Below are positions 27,809-43,044 of a stretch of 64,000 nucleotides of DNA, piece by piece. The notes below the pieces were generated by a model. That model saw nothing but the letters and a program-made list of their open reading frames with translations. It did not search any database and was not told the origin of the DNA. Source of the stretch: Thamnaconus septentrionalis (Eukaryota > Chordata > Actinopteri > Tetraodontiformes > Monacanthidae); the NCBI GenBank assembly GCA_009823395.1, contig CM020511.1:18783001-18847000 (forward strand), read 5' to 3'. The position numbers and the translations under genes are program-made. How positions within the stretch are numbered: position 1 is the first letter of the stretch; every line of letters starts with the position of its first letter.

Positions 27809-30733
27809 GTCAGACACACAGAGTCATGTTTACCTGTGTTTACCGTCCGTCCCCATTCATCAGCCATTCACCGTGGCAAATGTCTGTGAGAAAAAATCTG
27901 CAAGTCTGCATTTTTCTCCCCCAGCTGAGCGAATCCTCGGGTTTGTTTTAACTCTTGTCCCTCTCATGAAGTTATTCATGCGAGAAGCAGCTGAACAGCA
28001 GGGAGCAGGAGTCCAGAGCAGGTGAGGTGAAGGAAAGGAGAGAGACATGGTGGATTTTTAACAAATTCTGAATTCAATTGTAAACTTTAGAATCTTTATT
28101 TTCCCTCCATTTGTGGAGGAGGGAACGTGATGTTCTATGCCATTGCTTTGAGTTTTATTCTTATACAGCTAAAATTTGATGTAGGGACTAGAAATATATA
28201 ACAGGGCCCAATTAGTGATGTCAAAGAAAGATAAGGAAATACTCAGAAAAATGCAATGACAGCAAGAGTTCAACGAGTTTAATCCCCCAACACAAGCGCC
28301 GTGCCCTCCAGCAAACACAAGACTGACTTGTCATTAAGCCATTATCCACACCATCGCCCTGGGGCTTTTGATGCGTTGATGTGCGTACCGCCATCCACAG
28401 GCAATTGTATTCTGAACGCATTTAAGTAAGGCCCCACACCAAAATCCTACGATGATTTAGAGGCCAACTCTGTGAGGGATTTCCCCTGCTTTGGCTCGCA
28501 CACAGACAGGTGTGTGTCAGAGATTAACTCACATGCCGTGCTGACTTCCTCCTCGGTCAGAGCCCACTATAAAAACTTGTCATTATCAAAAAATAAATAA
28601 AAAATTACGATTATTTGGTGTAACAGGGCATTATCATCTCTTACCTATTTCCCATCAAAAGATCTAAACTCTATTTACAGTCTCTGTTTTCTCCTGTATC
28701 CACTTTTCAAGTGAATGAGCCTTTCTTACGCGACGGGGGAAAAACATCTTTGCATCCATGAGCATTTTGTGGTGTCCCCATGAGATACTGGTATGTGAAT
28801 GTCATAAGGTTCAAGGATCACGACTTCATGTACTTTGTTAAATCCCTTCCTCGAGGCGCTGGCTATTGTGCAACACACCTTCACCTGCTGCCCAAACCGC
28901 AGTGCTCATGCGAAAACCTGCCCTGATAGACGCGTCCCGATGGTTGGAATGAAGGTGCCTCTAATGTTTAGGAAGCATGTTATATGCAAATTCTCTAAAT
29001 TGCTAGTTAAAAAAATTCAACACATAGGCCCTACTGTACCAGGTGAACCTAATTTGACCTTCGCTTAACTTGTAATTGCCCATGTGTACGCCTGTTGATC
29101 GATTCAGCATTCTGTGCACAAGAAGCCGCTCACAAGTTTTTTTTTTAACTGTTCTGTTCCATAAATCCACCATTAAATATTGAAGCTCAATGGTGATGTG
29201 TATTGCTGAAGTATATGCACCAGTTATAGTTATGGTTATAGTTAGTTTAGTTCATTTTTAGTTATAGTTAGTCAGTTAGTAGTGAGATGACAAAATCCAC
29301 TGCACACTTAAACTTTCACAATGTAACATCACTGTCATGAACCATCATGACCTTTTTTTTTTTATATAACTTTTAAACAACTTAACAAAACGTTAAGGTC
29401 AGGTTTCAAATATATAGTATAAAAAAATACACTAGATAGATCGATGGATAGATGGATAGATAGAATAATGCACACTAGAGCCAGGTGATCCCCAGATTCC
29501 CAGCAGGAGCTCCTTCCTCCTCAGCCCAGCACCAGCAGCTTTGGCTGCGGCCCCGGTGTGCTGCACAAGGAGTGGAAAATACAGTGGCCTAAAAATACAC
29601 CGCGCATAAACAACACGCTTGCAAACACACCGCCACACGTTCGAAAGCACAAGGTTGACACCTGAGCCGTAACCTCCACCCCAGTCTGCTCTGCTGCATG
29701 CGGGCAGTGGGGTGGGCAGAGGGACAGGGACCAAGGGTCGGGGGCGTCTGTCCAGGGTTGGGAGACACATGCTTATGACATCACAACCCATCTGGCCCTG
29801 TTTGCCTGCTGCAGTCACACGGGGGCATCACCAGGGCTGACCCGACCTTGATCTGGATTGAGGCGTTGGAAGGCCAACTAGCCGGGGGTTTCATACCGCG
29901 ATCCTCTCACAGCATTCCCGCACACACGCTGACACACTGCAGGCTATTTTACGAAGCATTATGAAACAATTTGATCGCCTGCAGTTTACGCTGTTTACAT
30001 TTTGTAAACTCACTGTTCACGTTCAATCCATAGGTATTATCCTTGTCAACTTTCTTAGGCCTCCACATTCTTCTATTCTTCTCCACATCATGCAAATCTT
30101 AATTTTTCCTGCCTGTTCCTGTCTGCACTTGTGTCTGTCCTATAGATGTACAGTACATCTCCCTCAAGCAATATGCGTTTCCGCAGCTGAAATCCTTTAT
30201 CTCTTTAAATCCTTTGTTATGTTTATTGAACTCCAAAATTGATTTATTTTCTCTCCATCTCTGTTTTTTTTTTTAAGTCAAGTCTCTTTTTTTTCTTTTT
30301 TTTTTTTTTACCAGAGACAAATAGAACAGATTGTTCTCTCAGTCCAATTGAGATTGTTATCTCTGTGTTCCCTCTGTGCGTATTGCTGCACATATCCTGG
30401 AGACTTAAACAGACCCGATATGGACGAAACGTAGCAGCGCGGTTGGAAAATGTGTCGCGCTCAAACCAGACTAGAACAACACAGGACAAAAAAGGAAGGG
30501 ACACAACTTTTTCAGGAGGATATTGTGCAAATCTCTGGGCCACCAGCACAAGCACAAGTGGAGACGAGTAAACCCATTCAAGACCGGGCGACTTAATGGA
30601 TGCATTGTTGACTGTATATTGAATGTGAGGGATGCACAACTGTCGAACTTTTTGGGGGATTTGTTTGTGAAATGAGATAATAAACTTAAACCTGTTCAAA
30701 TAGAACATGTCCTGAACATGTCTGTGGGATATA
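27069..30733. other. non-coding, no gene recognised
   Basis: AT-rich unique sequence. It has a short imperfect GTTATAGTTA repeat near 29,224-29,280 and GATA/GATG units near 29,432-29,462. Confidence 0.65.
27776..27802 (+). repeat. (CA)n microsatellite
   Basis: About 13 CA units. Confidence 0.9.
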
Positions 30734-31097
30734 CACTGCCAGTCAAAAGTTTGGACACACCTGTTTCTTCTTTATCTTTGCTACTTTCTGCACTGTAGAT
30801 ACATACTGAAACATCAAATATAAGACCAAGAAATGTGGATTAATATTGCAAAAGAAAGAAATGTTTAATACCTAAACATGTTGTTATATATATTTTATAT
30901 GAAGGTTGGCTATTCTAGATCATCTAAAATATAAAAGTTGTTAGTTATTTCACACTTTTTTTTGTTTAATACATATTCCATATGTGTTCATTCATAGTTT
31001 GGATGCCTTGAGTGACAATCTACAATGTGAATAGTCTTGAAAATGAAAGAACAACCATTAAATCAGAAGTACGTGTCCAAACTTTTGACTGGTAGTG
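30734..31097. mobile_element. short non-autonomous element with Tc1-type ends
   Basis: 364 bp flanked by TA. The terminal inverted repeats read CACTGCCAGTCAAAAGTTTG at the left and, inverted, CACTACCAGTCAAAAGTTTG at the right. The interior has no ORF. It matches the second copy at 39,356-39,885 along its whole length. Such ends are common on Tc1-related elements in fish. Confidence 0.85.
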
Positions 31098-32807
31098 TAT
31101 TTCACATGTCCATCAGGAAGCAGCTGACAGACAAGGATGAGAAAACACAACCCTCTCCATTGCAAATGCCCTGTCATCTACTGTGATGCCAGTTGGTCAC
31201 AGTGTGAGGCTACCTTGTGCTGTTTTTATTCTTTATCAGGATTTAGGATCTGAAATGTCACCATCCAGCCACTTTGTAGGCTTTGATTGCAATGACTTTG
31301 CCGGCATTAGGAACACACTTGAATTGTTGAAAATGCCTAACTTGTTGGAAAGTAGTTTGTTTAAGCCACACACTAGATAACATACTGTCTCTGCGTCTAT
31401 TTTTTTCTTATCTCTTTCATCTTATTACAATCTGGCCACCTTCATGATAACTCGCAGTGGCTGTGGCTCTTCCAGTGTTCGTGCCTCAGTAATCTGCCAT
31501 CCACCAAAGGACAAAAGCGCAGTTTCACCTTCCGACAATTGTATTTTGCCCAATTTTATATTCATGTGGTTAGTTGATACAGGGAGGAAAAAACAAAAAT
31601 GGCACAGCCAAAACTGTTAGCGTAACCTTTCTGACTCATCGGTGGAAGAAACCTCGATGTTTATCTCCAAACTGGGTCAGTTCATTGAAAGATCAGAGTG
31701 TAGTGCTTCATTGCAAATGGTCCCTGCTCATGACATGGTTTGGCTGGATTGACCTTAACTTAAGGTGTTTTGAAGGTCACTGCAGGACATTTAATTTTGG
31801 TGCGCTTCTAAAAGCTGTGAACCAACCATCTGACTGTTGCTCTTGTGGAAGACCCCTTTGTGACCTGACCTCACTCTGTAGGCAGATTTACAGAACTTGA
31901 GGTCACCGTAATTTTCCCACTTTGTGACAGTATGACCATTTCATGGTTCCCTATGACCAGTACTTGGCTTACTGTGTCTAAAGGGCAAAACAGCACATAG
32001 ATCTGAACTCTGTCCCTCCCCCACGCTCGTGCCTGGGAACTTGGTTGAAGAACTCTCCTCTCTGCCGTCACTTTTGTCCAATATATCATCATCAGACCAA
32101 AGAACACGATTTAACAACCCGTTCCAGCCTTTAAAATGTTCACGGGGTATGAATTAAACCACTCGAGAATAACCTTTGTGTTCCTCTGTGTGTAATTTTC
32201 TCAGAACCCAACAAGATGAGAAATATTGTAGTCTTCTTTAAGGGCAACGATTTAGCAAAAAAATCGTTTTTTTTGTTTACTATCTCAGATCTTCAGTGCT
32301 TCACAATTTTGCCCAAGTAGGTCAGATATGAGGTGTGTCTCCATGTCTTTGGGATTGGACCAGCATACAGCTGTTGCGTTCTTAGGAAAAGGAAATGTCC
32401 TTGAAGAACAGCAGCCACGATGTTCTTTCAGAGGTCCGGACTTGGCTCTTCACTTTTTGGCACAGCGGCATTACTTGTCACCGTGAGTGTGTACCAAGTG
32501 CCTGTCTATGTGGCACTCAAGTGCCATTTCACGAGTGCCAGTTCACTTGAGTTCATTAGTGGAGTTTATTGCTGCTTGTTCAGAAGGATGGCCCTCACAT
32601 TTATGGCTGCGTGGCTGCTAGTGCTTTATGAATGATGCAAGTACTGGACGCTGCTAAGAGGCTAATCATTTTGACCTTATAAATCGTCGCTCCATGTAAA
32701 TTATTACTGCTAAATTGCCAGTAGTATTAGTGAAAGAGTGATTTGACAGGTAAACATTATTGTGCCCATATAAATAACAAAACTCTGTCTAGCAGTGTTC
32801 TCTAATG

Positions 32808-32915
32808 GGACTTTTCCACTGCCACCTACTTGGCTCTACTCTACTTTTTCAGCTTTTCCACTAGGTGGTGGTACCTGGTACCAGGTACAACCAGGTACCT
32901 ACTCCACCGGGGTTT
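32808..32915. mobile_element. fragment of a palindromic short element
   Basis: Begins GGGACTTTTCCACTGCC and contains overlapping inverted copies of GGTACCTGGTACC. This CTTTTCCACT theme is common in fish miniature elements. The right end is not clear. Confidence 0.4.
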
Positions 32916-34524
32916 CAAAATCTCAAAATTTCCAAAAATCTAGTCTGGAACTGCTCCTTTGATTTTCAGGATGAAAATATGTTATGACATAGATCTAAAA
33001 TTAACCGGTAAGATTTCCTTGAATTATGTAAAGATTTAAGATTTGGAATATTTATTTGAGCCTCTCAGAGGTTCTGACAGATCCTAAATCTCTGCTATAC
33101 TTATTCTGCATTTAACTCACACATATTTAAAATTCAAAAAATGAAATATAAGCACTTTTGCTCAACGTGTCTTCACTTGACATCAGTTGTCATTATTATA
33201 CAAAGAGGCAGCTAAGTTGATATTTATAACATTGTGATGACTTGGTCTTCTTTTAATAGTACGCAATATAGAAAGCAGAACGAATGTCCCTGGCACCATC
33301 CGCCTTTAATGCACACCTCACGAGGTGAGACTCAGTCACAGAGGATTAGTGACAGAATAAAAGGGACTGAGTGGGCACTGGTGGATGCAGCATCAGTCCT
33401 GGCTGTGACTTTGCTTCTCCTCTTTCCCTCTGAAGTGGTGCCCAAGTCCAAAAAGATCCGAGAGGATTTGGCTGGCACTCGGATGCTGAACCGACTGCAC
33501 CACAAACTGTTATGTGACAGTGACCATGTGGTCTGAATATCTGAATACGGAGTCAGATTATTTTACAGTGAACAAGTTCTCACCTCTCTCTGGACAAGCT
33601 GTACTGATCGCTGACCATTAACAGAGTGTTGCACCAACTGGCTGCTATGCCACTGACTGCCAGAGGGAACAATCACATTTGTGTCGTCTGCCGCCCCGTC
33701 GCCTCCCTGTGAGCAGTAATTTGCATTGTTATTCATTGTAATTTCTTAAGAATTCATTCAAATATCGTATGATACTACAATATATGAAAGGTCAAAGGTC
33801 AATTGTAGTTTTTTTTTTTTTTTTTAAATAACAACAAGACAGAAAAAATGACCAGTATCTTTTTTAAATTCAAGTTTGCTTATAAATTGAACAGCAACAT
33901 CTCCTTTCAACCAGTTATCTTTTGATAAGCTTTTCAACATTTTGCTGCTTTGCCAACTATTTTGAACCATTTTTCAAAAAAACAACTTTGCTTCATAAAA
34001 TTAAAAAAAGAAATGAACTAGGAATAAGTGGGCAGGGTGTAAAACGGCAGCAGCTGAATTCTTCTCAGTTATTATCTGTCATTGTAGTGTCGGCTGAGTC
34101 TTGACTGGTCTCTGACAGCCAAGACTCGGGAGCAGAAATCCCGAGTCGGTCCAAGACCAATCTACAGCACCACAACACTAAATCATAATATATGATGCCA
34201 TCAACAAAAGTGTCTGTCTCTGAGGTTGACCTTTGACCTTTCAAAAGCAACACAATTTTTTTTTTTCCAATGCAGAGTGTCCTGTTTCACCAGTCCAGGT
34301 TACTAATCTCACATTGTTGAACCCATGTCGGTAAACGCAGCTTCCTCTTTGACAGGCCCACCGTGCACGGCTCCATTCAGCATTGCAGATCACGTCACGC
34401 TTGTCCTGATATTCCTCTAACCAAACCTCTTTTTTTTTTAGGACATCCCTCAGGATTGTGCGTGGATCGATTCAACCCGCCTGTGTGCATTCATTCCATG
34501 CTTTGCCAACCATGTGATCTGTTC

Positions 34525-34526
<2 letters not shown>

Positions 34527-34574
<48 letters not shown>
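34527..34574 (+). repeat. (CA)n microsatellite
   Basis: About 23 CA units followed by CACG-type variants. Confidence 0.95.
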
Positions 34575-34581
<7 letters not shown>

Positions 34582-35718
34582 AGACGCACGCACACTCGAC
34601 ATATGTGTGAGCATGACTAGGCACTGGCCCCTCGTCTGGAGGGAGGAATATTGTGCGCTGTTTGAAAAGACAGAGGCCGTTGGAAATGGGAGCTCCTCGT
34701 CGCATCTCACATCCTGATAATGTGTGTTTACCTGCGGGCTGGAACATCTGCGGACATAAATGAGTGTGAAGCAGCCGTCGACAGAGGGAGCCTGACTTGA
34801 ACAAGGTTCTCCGCCGCTCTAAAACCGCACAGCGGCAGCGCGTTATGTGTAACGGAAAATATATTTGACCTATTTGCAGGTAAGTAACCTGCGAGCATGT
34901 GCACAGATGTGCCTGCACAGCTCTCAGTGCGACGGGCCATCGATTTAAAAAGAAAAAAAAAGTGTGATTTCTTCATAGGAAGTGGGTTTCTGGTGAAAAG
35001 ACGCAAAGAGGAAGCTCGTTTTCTCCACCCGTCTCTCATTCCTTTTTTTCCCCTTCCACGACGCTCGGCAACATATCGCACGTGGATGCTTCGAGTCATG
35101 AGTGAAATGATGATAATATCATGATAACAATTACTTTCATGAAATTGCACAGATTTTGCTAAAAGGATTAAATATTCAGATGCCTCATGTTTTGTAAGAA
35201 CAAACCTCAGGCAAATTTAATAAACAAAAACCCAGTACTGCTTATAAATAAAATGACCAGCAAACTGAAATAAAAACACAAAAAATAAAACAGAATGGGT
35301 ATTTGGTTTATATGCAAAAAAAAATGCATATTTTATATCGTGAAAATTTTCCAATGTTGTTATGTCCAATCAGTTGGGAACCCCAGAGGGTTTTTACTCA
35401 GACTGGATCAATGGAATGATTCAAATTTAGCTCTTTTGCATTACAATTTGAAGTGTCTTTTGAAGTAAGTGTAGACTTAATTTCCACGTGACTGCAGATA
35501 TACGCTGACTTGCAGCACACAGACAATGTCAGGAGCAGTTTGAAACTACAGGTTGCAGCAGCGCTGAGGGGTCGCAGGCTCCACGCGCTGCTGAGGCCCG
35601 CTTGGCTCCTCAACACAGAGGGCCGCCTTCACCATGGCTCCTCCATATTTAATCATCATGTTGAATTATTCTGGTTCGCAGCCGTGTTGTGCCACCATGA
35701 ATTGGGCTGTGGAGTTTG

Positions 35719-35719
<1 letters not shown>

Positions 35720-35794
<75 letters not shown>
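35720..35794 (+). repeat. compound (TC)n-(TG)n microsatellite
   Basis: About 18 TC units directly followed by about 20 TG units. Confidence 0.95.
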
Positions 35795-35795
<1 letters not shown>

Positions 35796-37229
35796 TAGGG
35801 GACAGAAGGCAGAGAGTGATGTGGCATCGGTGCCTCAGTTTGCCACGAACAGGGGAAGCCGGTGGGAAAGCAGAGCCATAGCAACACAATGAATTAATTA
35901 ACAGGATGAACAAGAACACTACGTTTAGCACAAGGTACGAGGGAACTCGCGCGCACGCACACACACACACAGACAAGACATTTTATATTAACATACTGTA
36001 GGCAACTTATTCACGTAGTTTAGGCCCGAAGCTTCTCTCCAAATAAAAAATGGAGCCACTGAGCAACTGTCACTAAACTCAACATCATATCACACTCTAA
36101 AGCAATTTAATTGCATTAATTTCTATTCCACTGAGCTGCGGACCAAAGAGGAGTCACACTGTCTGCTAGAGAGTCAGTCGATTGCCAGATAGTGTCTGAC
36201 TCCACAACAATTTAATGACTTGTTCAGTTAAAATATATATATATATGTATATATATAGGTTCATCCACTTCAGTTAGTGAGCACTGACTTTTACCTTTGC
36301 TAGGCCTGAAAAAGTTTCATTCGGAAAAGTCTCCAGCGCCCCCCTCAGGAGAAAATTAAATTGCAACATTTGTGGAACCACTAACGTTTTCACTGTCTGT
36401 ATTGTTTAAATGCAAAGCAGTTTAGCTGAACATAAGAACCCTTTGTGTGTTTTAAATTGATGCTTTATGAAATTTTATGTAGTATGTATGTATTTTTTAA
36501 TTGCGTATTTCCTGTGATACAAATTGCAAACAATCAATTGATGGCTTGTACTTTCTTGTAGTTATCTATTTCTTGAATATCTGAATTCAAAAAAGTTTTG
36601 AGCTTTTCATCAAAATATCAGATAGTATTAAATTTTAACAGGAACGAAGTTACCTGGGATACAAGATGACCGTTAGTGGCCATTGTGAAATATGGAAGTC
36701 ACGCAATTCATCTTATCAGGCTTCTTGTCCTGCCCTCTGGTTCTGCTCTGGCCCTATGGAGATATAGGTTGCTGTTGCTGAAAAACTAATTTTGTTTAAT
36801 TATTGAGAGCAGCAGAAAATTAAGAATCTGCAGCGTGGGTGGGTATCACAAACCCTGAGGCAGTTCACGTTGAAGTCGGATACCACGCAATCTGCAGTCA
36901 TAGAATGCATGCGTACGGAAGCTGAGAAGCTGAAACTTTAGTGTTCAATTCAAAGCCGCTTCCTCAATTATGGACAACTCTGGGCTTCTCTGGAGGCAAT
37001 AAGCATGAACTCATTGTACAATCTTGTCATATGAAAGACGACGGAAAAAACAAAACAAAACACCAGGACCTGGAATCTGTTAAAAATAAGGACATCAACT
37101 TACTTTTGCACTTGAACATAATGGTTCTTCTCATGATTTATCATCACTCACGCAATGTTCAATGCACGTTCTCTCCACACTAATATGACAACAAACAAAT
37201 GTATTCAATGCAGTCTTTCTTTTTTATAT

Positions 37230-37235
37230 TTTATT
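37230..37235 (-). terminator. candidate poly(A) signal of sec61b
   Basis: AATAAA on the minus strand, the first such hexamer downstream of the sec61b stop. It would give a 3' untranslated region of about 460 nt. That tract (37,240-37,694) contains a (CA)n run at 37,423-37,452 and no other gene. Confidence 0.45.
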
Positions 37236-37421
37236 GTACAATATCATACTCACAATTGTATAAAGGCTGTTAACAAAAAAACTGAATAGCATTTCAGGCT
37301 ACAAGAAGTTTGATGAGGCCTGAAAACAACGTCCATGAGCGCTAAACCTTAATGTGGCAGTCGCAGCAACGTGCTGCGTCTGCTCGGAGAGGAGAGGGGG
37401 GGGGGCACACACGCATCTCCA

Positions 37422-37454
<33 letters not shown>

Positions 37455-37694
37455 GACATCACGACACACATCCTAGAATGGCTTCCTCTGGTGCACTCAG
37501 ATGGGGACTTTTGCCAGGACAGATAAAGATCTCAAAAAATCCAGTCCGTGTGTGTGTGTGAATGCACGTGTGTGTGTTGTAGTGACTGTGAAGAGGGGGA
37601 CGTAGACATTAAGGTTGCTGTTCTGTTTGTTGTTTGGTCCAGGTCCGATGGTTTAAGAAGCCGAGGCGCAAGGTCAGAGGTCACGAGGCAGCTC

Positions 37695-41718
<4,024 letters not shown>

Positions 41719-41725
<7 letters not shown>

Positions 41726-41958
41726 TTTCTTTCACTTGCCCTAACGTGAGCGAAAAACCCTGAGCTTCTCTTGTGGCTGATGTCCACGTCAAATGAACGG
41801 CCAGAGATCGCCGTGTGATTGATGAAAACTTGGGAAGAGGGCTCACTGAGCTGACGCTTGTCTAAAAAGGACACGACTGCACAGAGCAAGACCGGTGCGG
41901 GGACGCCAAGAAGAAGCCTGAGCGATTGATGGACTTCAAAAGTCATAAAATCATACAA
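41719..41958 (-). other. 79-codon ORF of unknown status in the sec61b leader region
   Basis: Starts at the ATG at 41,958 and ends TGG-TAA, where the TAA falls inside the exon 1 splice donor. Near the N-terminus is a hydrophobic run (LRLLLGVPAPVLLCAVVSFL), then a polar half with NHTAIS (a possible N-glycosylation site). Codon choice looks coding-like by eye: all Ile codons are ATC and all Asp codons after the second Met are GAC. It is not in the sec61b frame, and I recognise no family. It may be chance. Confidence 0.3.
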
Positions 41959-42205
41959 ACAAAATTTTCAAGAGCTATGCTTTTTTTTTTACATGCAATA
42001 AAAACAAATTTCAAAGACTAGGCATTTTAATTTTTTACAATTTATATATATTTATGAGCTTAATGTTACGGCAAACTAACGGTCTGCTCTCTGCATGAGG
42101 GAGACGTGTCTCACGGAAGCGCTTACGTTGAATTGGAAACAGGCGCCATTGTGGGTCCGACGCAGAGCCCAAGTACCCCTTCCGCCGTGTTTGATTTGAG
42201 CCAAG

Positions 42206-42254
42206 ATGGCACATGAGGGACTGGGTTTCACAGCAGCTAATGCCGCTGCTACAG
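42206..42254 (+). other. possible spliced upstream ORF in the alg2 5' leader
   Basis: An ATG inside the plus-strand YY1-like motif opens a frame that runs 16 codons plus one base to a donor (CAG|GTATTT). The acceptor CCCAGCAG at 42,853-42,860 would join it to 42,861. The frame would then read two more codons and stop at TGA, five bases before the alg2 ATG, for 18 codons in total. This is inference from splice-like sites. If the leader is unspliced the ORF differs. Confidence 0.3.
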
Positions 42255-42789
42255 GTATTTCAATGAGTATGATCACTGAATTCAAGCTTGCCTGACTTTC
42301 AGGTAAACACAACTACAAAATGGTCACGTTTTGACTTTATATTTTTTATTTTGCAACGAGGCGACTGCCAGCATAGCTAGCATTATTTATCTATAGCAGG
42401 CTGTAATTTAATTCATGCTAGCTTCTCGTTTTAAGAAGCATGTCATTCGCATCACTGCAATTTGGCTGACGCTCGAAAACCTACTTCCCAATATTGCGTT
42501 TTATTTATTCTCCCCCGGTAATAATATAGATGGTACTCGTTTACTTAGCACCTTTAAAACCGACATTACGTAGAGGAAAATAAATGAGGAAGCGTACAAA
42601 CGCAAGTCTTCCTCCCAGTTTGGAATGTGTCAAAAGTCAAATTAACCAGTTGTCATCCCTGCTTCCATCCTGTGGAGTCACCTTTGAAGTCACATTTTTA
42701 ACATTTGCAACCGCGTCAAAACAATCATTAATGTTATCCCCAAAACTACCTAGAAAAATGGAATCGTCGTTATGATTTTTCACGGAAGG

Positions 42790-42823
<34 letters not shown>
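42790..42823 (+). repeat. (TTG)n microsatellite before alg2
   Basis: About 11 TTG units ending 50 bp before the alg2 start codon. Confidence 0.95.
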
Positions 42824-42873
42824 CTGTTAAGTGAACTACACATCACATTTGACCCAGCAGTCCTGTGAGCAGG

Positions 42874-43044
42874 ATGGTGCGAGTGGTGTTCCTCCATCCG
42901 GACCTTGGAATCGGCGGAGCGGAGCGACTGGTGGTCGATGCCGCCGTTGCTTTGAAGTCCAAGGGCTGCAGCGTTCAGATCTGGACGGCGCATTATGATC
43001 CGAGACACTGCTTCTCGGAGACCCTGGAACCTGATCTGCCTGTG
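42874..43044 (+). CDS. alg2: alg2 coding exon 1
   Basis: 57 codons, from the ATG to donor GTACGT. It encodes the first GT-B strand and glycine-rich loop, then [14 protein letters not shown], ending PDLPV. Confidence 0.95.

Larger units (their letters stand above)
31098..37229. other. downstream flank of sec61b, no gene recognised
   Basis: 31,180-32,640 has a long stretch without simple repeats whose style recalls an old mobile element, but no transposase motif is readable. (AT)n lies at 36,231-36,259. No conserved exon seen. Confidence 0.55.
41726..42873. promoter_or_regulatory. probable shared promoter between sec61b and alg2
   Basis: The two genes are head to head with 1,148 bp between start codons, an arrangement also known for human ALG2/SEC61B. 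A compact cluster lies at 42,142-42,212: a YY1-like motif on the minus strand (CCACAATGGCGCC), an ETS-like CCCTTCCGCC, and a second YY1-like motif on the plus strand (CCAAGATGGC). YY1 and ETS sites are typical of TATA-less housekeeping promoters, and YY1 sites often sit just downstream of the transcription start in sense orientation. Two sites pointing outward therefore suggest bidirectional initiation. Start sites are inferred. The (TTG)n run at 42,790-42,823 lies just before alg2. Confidence 0.6.

Noticed and set aside
30244..30708. 154-codon minus ORF
   Set aside because: No recognisable family, and it includes a run of Lys from a poly(T) tract.
33234..33536. 100-codon plus ORF with one hydrophobic run
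   Set aside because: No conserved motif, no splice context, no second exon found.
35720..35794. Regular repeat array, considered as CRISPR
   Set aside because: Simple dinucleotide repeats without spacers, in a eukaryotic genome.
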